From positions 186,001-250,000 of the forward strand of contig JAACJK010000172.1 of NCBI GenBank assembly GCA_013368325.1: DNA of 64,000 nt. Reading direction: 5' to 3'. The notes beneath the pieces are model-generated. The model was not told where the DNA came from. It searched no databases and saw only the letters and a list, made by a program, of their open reading frames with translations. Source of the stretch: Ephemerocybe angulata (Eukaryota; Basidiomycota; Agaricomycetes; Agaricales; Psathyrellaceae). The position numbers and the translations under genes were made by a program. This document shows, in pieces, positions 57,086 to 64,000 of this stretch (position 1 is the stretch's first letter; each line of letters begins with the position of its first letter).

Positions 57086-58244
57086 TGCAGTACGTATAGG
57101 AGTTCCGGCCTGCCAAGCGCCGTCGGTTGTCGCAGATTGGATACGTAGTTACCCACACCAGGCTAAGCATGATGTTAAGGGGTACAGGTGGTGTGAACAA
57201 CGACCCCAGATGAATACCACGGACGGACCCCACATGCAAGATGACGCTTCTCCATCATTCTCACTGTTGCGTTTTGGAGCGCGGGGGAGAGGCTGGGAGA
57301 GGTGATAACTCGATGCACGGCGTGGACGATGCGTTGACATCATCGCCCATTGTCCGAAAGGGGGGACATCATTCGACACAAGTGTGACGCTGGCGTCAGA
57401 GCCCAAGGGGCGCAATGATTCTCCGAACTGGAACAGACCCGAGTACCGAAAGGAGGCGCAGTTGAAAAGGTAAATGCTCGATCAGGAGTGCCCATTGAGC
57501 TCAAATGTAACTCAGCGAGACAAGAGTGTATTGCCAGAACCTTGGGAAGACAATTGCGATCAACATGGGAAAGGAATTGCAAGTACTTACGCAGGCGAAA
57601 GGGCGGACTCCACCATGTCCGTCGCGCATCCAAGCCAACCAACCACCGATCATCCCATCTGGTGAATTGGGTTCAGGTCGCCACTTGCTGTTCATTTGAC
57701 ACTCACCTCTTTCCCCCATGGCGCCCACGCTCTTTGACGTTCTATGTGACCAGACGATGAGAACCTTGCGTTACTATTACTCACCTCGGTCTGAGTCTAG
57801 AGCCGTTTCCCGCGTGTTGATAGTCTTACATACTGGCTAACACCCTACACACAATCATAAGGAGCGCGCATATGATTGTGTACAGGGCAGAGCACCATCA
57901 AAAAGCGAGGGTTAGCGACTTATGCTCCTCTCCCCCAGTTCCCGGGAATACCACCGAAAGAATATCATTTCAAACGCAGGGCAAGTCGAAAAGGCGAACT
58001 CACATGAACAGAAATAACGGACTTCGACCGAGTAATTGTCAACAAACACCCTAAACCTCTACCAGACCGGTATTCCCCAAAGCAAAACTATTGAATGAAT
58101 GAATGCGACAACCCTTCTTCGCACCAGCAGTCCTCAGTGGTCACATACATTCAACACCACGCAAACGCACCTGCATCCGATCTGGATACCATTGAGCTGC
58201 GATTCATCTCTCCGTCCACCACTGATTCTTCGCTTGTTGACCCG
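57086..58244. other. Intergenic region upstream of trehalase
   Basis: About 1.15 kb between the trehalase promoter and the 3' end of the RBM25-like gene, both minus strand. ORFs such as 57340-57642 (-) show no recognised domain. Confidence 0.4.
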
Positions 58245-60450
58245 CTAGTCGTCCACGAGCATCTTCTCCGTAAGAATGCCTTCGTTGTACGCCATGCTCT
58301 CGAATATGATCTGCCTCCATAGGCTGACGACGTATTCAGCTGCCTCTTCCTCCAGAACCTAAGAAGGTGTTTAGTACAATAAATAGGCGAAATACAATCA
58401 AACATACTGGCTCAAGACCCTCCACTAATTTATGAGGTGCCTTGTGGTCTTTCAAATGCTCCAGAACGAAGAGGATGAGGTCTTCTTCGTCCATCTCACC
58501 GAGATACTTCGTCATTAGGCGTTTTACTAATGGCTCGAATTTGCGGTCAATCGTCGTCTGGGCGGTGGTCAGCGAATGCTAAGGAAACTGCACAAGAGTA
58601 CTCACATCAGACAATGCATCCCACCGGACCTTAGCCTTGAAGAGGGTCTCGGTGTCCCGAGGTACTGAATCCTTGATACGGAGGAGCCGCTCGCGAATCT
58701 GTTCACTGCTTTCGGCCACGCTGAAGTCCAGTTTCACGAGGGGAACCTTCCGCTTCTTGAGTGCATCTTCATCTTCTTCATCCTCCACGAATGCAGTGGT
58801 GGGTTTCGATTTCTCCAAGGGCGCATGGTGCTTCTCAGCCGCTGCGGGGTGGGCAATCGATACATTGAGCCTGACGGGCGCACCGTCATCCAACAGCATC
58901 CCAGCTTTACGCTGTTCTTCAGCAAGAGACTGCATTTCGTCCATTTGCCTCGCGAGGAATTCTTCTGACTCCTTCCTGAGGTTCTCCGCTTCCTGCTCTT
59001 CGTATTTCCTCGATTTCTCATCGCTAGCAATTTCGGCGTCTAGTCTCCTCGCTCGGACATGGCGCCATCTCACCCTAACCCGTGGGTTTTAGCGACTCGA
59101 GTCATTGACCGCCACACTGAAGATGCGCTCACCTGTCGACATAAAACAATTCGTCACTCTCATCGTCGTCCCACACCTCCAATCGCTGCCTCATTTCCAC
59201 CTTATCACGTTCCTGAGCATCCTTCTCCGCTTGCTCACGGGCAACACCCCGCTCAATTGCTTGTATTCGTTGCCGTTCCCTCGGTTCATATCGACGTTCT
59301 CTCTGCAAAAGGTTAGCCGGACTTTTTCCGGGTGTATGTCGAAGCTTAAAACGCACGTCTTTGAACGAATTCTCCTCTTCCCTTCTCCGCGCCTCCTTCC
59401 GCTCAGCTTCCAGCTCCTCGTCCGTCTTTGGTACAGGCGTCGGCTGTGCATCGGGATTCCCATTTTCTTCGCCCTTGACGAAACCAGATTTTCCATAAGA
59501 TTGACCGGGTTTGAGAACGGGTTTCGTTGGTTGGACAGAGGGAGACTTCCCCCATTCACGTGTCTTCGGTCCGCTAGGGGCGTGCACGAGAGACGGTATG
59601 CTTGCTTGAACGTCACGCATCTTCTCCCTCTCCCGCTTAGCCGCTCGTTCTCGAAACTGTGCAATCTCGGAAATGACTAGGCCTCTCTGAGTCTCTGGTA
59701 GGTCTGATTCTTGCAAGTCGTGCAGATGCGGAGGGATGATGTACTTCTCCTTGTCGATGAGTCCACTGTTAGCAGCGTCTTGTTGAACGCGATTGATGTC
59801 CGCAACGAGTTGCTCAATTTTCTTCTTAGAATCGGCCTTCTTCTGCTCTTCCTCCTAAAATTCCTTTGAGCACCGGACGAGACGCAAATAGCGGGGGCTA
59901 ACTTACGTCAGTTTTCATCTTGTGAGAAGAGTACGCATCCAGATATTGCTTCGTCTTCTCGTCTGCCTTGATCTATACGAAAGGTGTAGGCTGTAAGAGT
60001 AACATTAAAGAATAAACGACGCACCAGCAACTTCTTGTTCGCGCATCCATCCTCCAACGCGGGGAGCTCAACACCGTTCAAAAGGTCCAATGCACGTAGC
60101 GCGGCCTCGGGCTCCTCAAATTCAGCGAATCCAAATCCTTGAGGCTTGTTTGCGGGCGTGATGAGGCGCTTGAAGGACCTGACGGTGCCACACGACTTAA
60201 TTGCACAAAGGGGTCAGCCAGTGGCTTTTCGGTCGGTCGAGGTGCTACGTACCTCAAGTAACTGATTCAAATATGCATCTGTAATCCCCCCTGATATTGA
60301 GCCCACAAACAATGTCGGTTTCTGTGCTGGAGGCTGTAGGTATTGCATCTGCTGTTGCTGCTGCGCAAGAGCTTGCATTGAGGGGCCCTGGCCGTACGAC
60401 GGCAAAGGTGGACGCAGACCAAGTCCGAGCCTATTCGGTCCAGGCAACAT
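58245..60450 (-). CDS. RBM25-like splicing factor (RRM + PWI)
   Basis: RBM25 proteins join the U1 snRNP side of early spliceosomes through an N-terminal RRM and a C-terminal PWI domain. The start at 60450 reads MLPGPNRLGLGLRPPL, then a Gln-rich patch. The RRM is KPTLFVGSISGGITDAYLNQ, CGTVRSFKRLITPANKPQGF and GFAEFEEPEAALRAL. A long charged middle part follows (ERAAKREREKMRDVQAS, RREEENSFKDRERRYEPRER, EVWDDDESDELFYVDR), then more Glu/Lys-rich coil (EEQEAENLRKESEEFLARQM). The C-terminal PWI domain reads KAKVRWDALSDTTIDRKFEP, LVKRLMTKYLGEMDEEDLIL, FVLEHLKDHKAPHKLVEGLE and EAAEYVVSLWRQIIFES. It ends EKMLVDD, TAG at 58245-58247. Nuclear; intact by eye. The yeast functional counterpart would be Snu71. 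Confidence 0.92.
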
Positions 60451-60690
60451 TTTGTCTTCGAGTATAACTACAACGACCAAGGTCAGACCTTTAACAGTGC
60501 CCAGATTGTGTTACATACCTATTCCGAAGGGTATGGCAGTGGCCGAAGATGAAAAGGCAATGAGCGGTCCAAGGACAGGTGGTGGTTGGGTCAGAGATAC
60601 TGCGAGAATATTTTCCCACACTGCCATTGGAACTCGAAATGGACGCTCGCGAGCGCTTCTCTGCCATTAACTCCCACAACCACTATAGCC
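60451..60690. promoter_or_regulatory. Short divergent promoter, RBM25-like / CCDC25
   Basis: 240 bp separate the start codons of two divergently transcribed genes, so the promoter is probably shared. No element identified. Confidence 0.5.
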
Positions 60691-61691
60691 ATGGTTCTTT
60701 TCTTCACCTCCAATGGTATATGTTGACCGTGAAATACTGAGAACTCATCTGACAACTCTCATAGCGACAAGCCCTGCGACGACCATTTACATGGGTCGGG
60801 ACAAAGTTGAAAGTGAGGTGGACTGAGAATGCCACCCCGAACTAGGGTTAATTGTCGGATCTCTACAGACGAGGAGTTGATCAGGTATGCATGGCCTCAA
60901 GACGTTTGGTTCCACGTCGACAAGCTTTCTTCTGCCCACGTCTATCTTCGTATGCACGAGGATGCCACATGGGAGACCCTCCCAGAGGCGCTACTCATCG
61001 ACTGTGCCCAACTGGTGAAGGCCAATTCCATCGAAGGTTTGGGCTGTCTAGTGGAAGTATCTAGTACACTCGCTGACTATACCAGGCAATAAGAAGGACA
61101 ACATTACTATTATCTATACCCCGGGCGACAACCTCAAAGTAAGCCTTCTGTGCTGTCTCCTCAAAAGTGCTGTGCAAATGTTATACGGTTAGAAAACGGG
61201 AGACATGGCCGTTGGACAAGTCTCGTTCCATAATGACAAGAAGGTGAGTATTCCCTTAATACTTCTCAGAAATATAGACCGTTCTGATATCCTCTCACAG
61301 GTTAAGCGAGGTAAGAAGCTATTGACAGTATTCAAAAAGGCCATCGTCCTCAAATCCATCAGTATACATTGCCCGACGGGACAATGCTATCGTCAACCGA
61401 CTGAACAAGACAAAGATCGAGAAGGAAGTAGACCACGAACAAGAACGAGTGGACCGAATCAAGAAGGAGAACGCCGTAAAACGCGCCGCTGCAAATGAAA
61501 GGGTTCACATTTCTTCTACTTCTCCTTGCAGCTGTTTCTGATAAAGATACTAGAGAAAAGCCGAAGCTGAGCTTGCAAAAGCTCGCGAGGCGGAGAAGGC
61601 GGCGCGGTCTTATGACAGCTTGTTCAACGTTGAAGACGAGCCCGAAGCTCCCCGCAAATATGGTAGAGAACTGGAAGAAGATTTCATGTAG
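60691..61691 (+). CDS. CCDC25 homologue (NFACT-R domain protein)
   Basis: The start at 60691 reads MVLFFTSN and continues after a 58-nt or so intron as [60 protein letters not shown] and [20 protein letters not shown], the NFACT-R fold. Then [20 protein letters not shown], a short-exon stretch [40 protein letters not shown] and a basic coiled-coil ([17 protein letters not shown]) follow. It ends [12 protein letters not shown] at 61689-61691. The protein is about 200 aa, the usual size. The NFACT-R domain is shared with ribosome-quality-control factor Tae2/NEMF. CCDC25 binds DNA or tRNA-like ligands in other systems; its fungal role is poorly known. At least five short introns; the exon around 61310 is tiny and its borders uncertain. 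Confidence 0.88.
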
Positions 61692-61842
61692 AAGTACGGC
61701 TGTACAGACTAGGTATGCAGTATTCTATCTATAATTTGACCAATACTGAGATTGCTCGTAATGTCACTAACTAAACGGTGATATCAGTATCTATCGAATC
61801 AAAAAACTGCTGGCTCAACGCTTACTAGTTCAACATTCAATC
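61692..61842. other. Short convergent spacer
   Basis: 150 bp between convergent gene ends; nothing else seen. Confidence 0.4.
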
Positions 61843-62211
61843 TCATCCCAGTGTTGGTCTTGTTGCTGATGGCGCCGCCCAGCCCTTCTCCGATGCTTTC
61901 TGCGAGAAGTCAGAGCTGGAGAAGGGTTCCGATGGTTTTGACTGGGATCCTGAGCTAGCTTTGGAGTCGGCCTTAGCGCTTGACTTAGAAGTATGTTTTG
62001 ATTTGTCTGAAGACCCTGAAATGAGCGGCCAGAAAACAGATTGGATAGCCCACTGGATCGTACCGGAATCTTTGCCGTTGCTGGACGCCTGCTTCAAGGA
62101 AGAAGGTAACAAAGTCTTTGTCGAGGAGGCTGACGAATAGAGAGACGCGTTATCTGCGTAAGTCGACACGGAAGTGGAAGATTGAGACGCGGAGGTCGTA
62201 TTGTTTGACAT
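61843..62211 (-). CDS. Small Ser-rich protein, intact paralogue
   Basis: A 122-aa single-exon frame starting MSNNTTSASQSSTSVSTY and ending SATRPTLG (TGA at 61843-61845). It is very rich in Ser, Lys and Ala (SKSSAKADSKASSGSQSKPS) and mostly disordered. The one hydrophobic patch, IQWAIQSVFWPLISG, is too short for a firm membrane call. No known domain recognised. A closely similar but frameshifted copy lies at 63521-63888 in the same orientation, which supports this frame as a real gene. A TATAAAG element at about 62289-62295 lies near 80 bp upstream. Confidence 0.65.
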   Translation of the reverse strand: MSNNTTSASQSSTSVSTYADNASLYSSASSTKTLLPSSLKQASSNGKDSGTIQWAIQSVFWPLISGSSDKSKHTSKSSAKADSKASSGSQSKPSEPFSSSDFSQKASEKGWAAPSATRPTLG

Positions 62212-62288
62212 CTTTGACGAGAGGATGAAGTGCTGATGAGCGCAGAGGACTGGGTTGTTTTTACTTACTGGGTGGGCTTTTGACCACC

Positions 62289-62295
62289 CTTTATA
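62289..62295 (-). promoter_or_regulatory. TATA box of small Ser-rich gene
   Basis: Reads TATAAAG on the minus strand, about 78 bp before the ATG at 62211. Confidence 0.4.
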
Positions 62296-63520
62296 CAACT
62301 TAGGCGGTCCAGGTCTATATGAGCATGACCCTATTTCTTCACCTCATTTCTTTGTCTTTGAAGTACTTCGACTGCGGCGGCTATCATACCGGTTCCCTGT
62401 TGAACGGGCGATTTTGCCTGGAGCAGCGGCGCAGTCGAAAAACGACCCACCATCCAACACGAACAATTCGCGAGGTGCTGCGGTTGTAGTACTTCATGAA
62501 GATGTCCATACGAGAGCTTTTGGCTTTGAAAGCCTAGAAAACGTCGGTTTGGTGACACCCTGGGCATAGGGTTGTCAGTCTGCTCGGTTGGTTCTCAATC
62601 TCTCGTAAACCCTACCATGATATGGGCTTCAGGGCTACTGGGCTTTTGGCAGCATCCGGGCGTAACGTGGCTTACAGGCGCTCATTGGTTCCGGCTTTTG
62701 ATCTTCAGCTTACGACGTTTTCACCGAGACAGCTTCGGAAATGGGAGCCAAATGCCCTACAGGGTAAACATGTTTTGGAGGGAAGGTGCACTCAAACCAT
62801 CATTAAACCTGCGAGTTGCGTGAATTATGCCCAATTAAAAATGATTATTTATATAAGAGGCAGCAGGTTAAGCGCTAAGCGCCTTCGGAACCCTCGATGT
62901 GGTGCGAACTTGAAGGTGGTCGCTCCTCATACCCGGCGCATGCTTCCCTTACTTTACTCTAAAATGGGTAGGCTGACCTATTAGGATATATTGCGAATAC
63001 TTTGACCCACTTTAGCACAAGTGGTTCTTCAGGCTACTGCATTTCTGGCGAGGTCCACGAGGAACCCACCTTCAAGTTATAGTTCTGATGGTTCGTCGGC
63101 AGTTTATTGATAGGTTCTGCTCAGAGGACGCACTGTAGCCGTACGCCAGCGAGTGAATGGCACTTGTCACAGTGATGAACCACTTTGAGGGCAGCTCTTT
63201 CCCTCGGCGCTTACGCTCAGCCGAAGTAAAGCGAGGCCTTATCTTATAAACTGAAATTGAAGTCTTCTAGCAAGGGGCTCTATAAGATCAAGGTGGAGCG
63301 TTGAAGCGCTCACTCGTGAATCGTGATATCTTTTGCTTATCGACTGGGTACAGAAAGGCTGAAGGCAGACTATGTAGGTATACCGATCAGGTATGGTGTG
63401 TATTATATATTTTCTATCAAAAAGGTCGCTCGTATGGTCGTTATCTGAGTATTGGATGTGACATTAGTATTTATTAATCCATAACCTGGTTCCGTGCTTA
63501 CTAGAAGTTCAACTGCGATT
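62296..63520. other. Gene-poor DNA between the two Ser-rich copies
   Basis: About 1.2 kb with only short ORFs (for example 62622-62984 +, 120 codons starting MGFRATGLLAASGRNVAYRR). The latter may be a relic but has no recognised homologue. A/T content rises toward the right. Confidence 0.35.
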
Positions 63521-63888
63521 TTATCCCAGTGTCGGTCTCGTTGCTGATGGCGCCGCCCAGCCCTTCCCCGATGCCTTCTTTGAGAAGTCAGAGCTAGAGA
63601 AGGGTTCCGATGGTTTTGACTGGGATCCTGAGCTAGCTTTGGAGTCGGCCTTAGAACTTGACTTTGAGCTGGGGTATGATTTATCTACGGGTCCCGAAGT
63701 CAGTCTCAGAAAGAAAATACGAGAGGGCACCCAATCGTACCGGATCTTTTGCCCTTGCTAAACACTTGCTTCAAGGAGGAAGGTAACAGTGTCCTTGTTG
63801 AGGAGGCCGAGGATAAAATAGACGCATTGTCGACGTAGGTTGACACGGAGGTGGAAGATTGAGATGCAGAGGTCATGTTGTTTGACAT
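63521..63888 (-). pseudogene. Second copy of small Ser-rich gene, frameshifted
   Basis: It starts MSNNMTSASQSSTSVSTY at 63888 and follows the intact paralogue to SGTIG near 63730. There a small net base-count change in the hydrophobic-patch region shifts the frame and ends the product at LVFSF. The rest resumes in another frame (SKSSSKADSKASSGSQSKPS to GWAAPSATRPTLG, ending at 63521). The flanking DNA also resembles that of the intact copy, including TCAACNNNNNNTNTNATCCCAGTG-type sequence after the stop. It may be a decayed duplicate, unless an intron spans the break. Confidence 0.65.
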
Positions 63889-64000
63889 TTTCGGCGAGAG
63901 GAGGGAGCCTGAGTGCTTATGACTGCAGAAAATGGGTTGTTAATGATTAGTAGGTGGCGAGACTTAGAGGTCTTATATACCTGCTCCAGAGACCAGGTTT

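Noticed and set aside
62622..62984. 120-codon plus-strand ORF between the Ser-rich copies
   Set aside because: No recognised homologue, no clear promoter or splice support; could be a relic but cannot be defended as a gene.

Overview
The window is nuclear DNA from a filamentous basidiomycete, most likely an agaricomycete mushroom-type fungus. Nearly every gene is split by many short introns, mostly about 50-80 nt and GT-AG. Genes lie on both strands at about one per 2.5 kb. The gene set is eukaryotic: RNA polymerase III subunit, CCR4-NOT, epsin, septin-like GTPases, ALG11, GGTase-I and Zn(II)2Cys6 regulators. Exon structures were read by eye from splice consensus, reading frame and family resemblance. 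Outer coordinates are firmer than internal exon borders.

Layout: 1-1781 is the 3' part of an F-box gene (+). 2019-3221 is THI4 thiazole synthase (-). 4396-5594 is chorismate mutase (+). 6611-14763 is a minus-strand block: a septin-like GTPase, a second septin-like GTPase that reads in frame into two Zn(II)2Cys6 clusters, and a further Zn(II)2Cys6 protein. 15428-19534 is dihydroxy-acid dehydratase ILV3 (+) with unusually long introns. 19535-22366 is gene-poor, with a 64-bp tandem repeat and a frameshifted Lys/Ala/Pro-rich relic. 22367-24447 is epsin (-). 24879-27897 is a Ser/Pro-rich protein with two C-terminal membrane segments (+). Then on the plus strand come RPC9/RPC17 (28783-29752), NOT2 (30244-32570) and GGTase-I beta (33505-35392). 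36099-39051 is a SUN-like SLP1 protein (-). 39657-41355 is an FMN-dependent 2-hydroxyacid oxidase (+), convergent with ALG11 (41591-43722, -). 44861-45434 is a small PPxY-tailed membrane protein (+). 46127-47650 is the Msp1 AAA ATPase (+). 48014-49822 is a secreted type-B carboxylesterase/lipase (-). 50795-54069 is a complete pogo-like DNA transposon. 54060-57039 is a secreted, probably GPI-anchored GH37 trehalase (-). 58245-60450 is an RBM25-like splicing factor (-), divergent from a CCDC25 homologue (60691-61691, +). The right edge holds two related small Ser-rich genes, one intact and one frameshifted.

Most genes are conserved housekeeping functions (thiamine, aromatic and branched-chain amino acid synthesis, N-glycosylation, prenylation, mRNA turnover and splicing, endocytosis, tail-anchored protein quality control) and do not form one pathway. 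Two places stand out. The first is the septin-like/zinc-cluster block, with an apparent GTPase-transcription factor fusion. The second is the transposon, which landed in the last codons of the trehalase gene and now supplies that gene's stop codon. No tRNA, rRNA or CRISPR array was recognised by eye.
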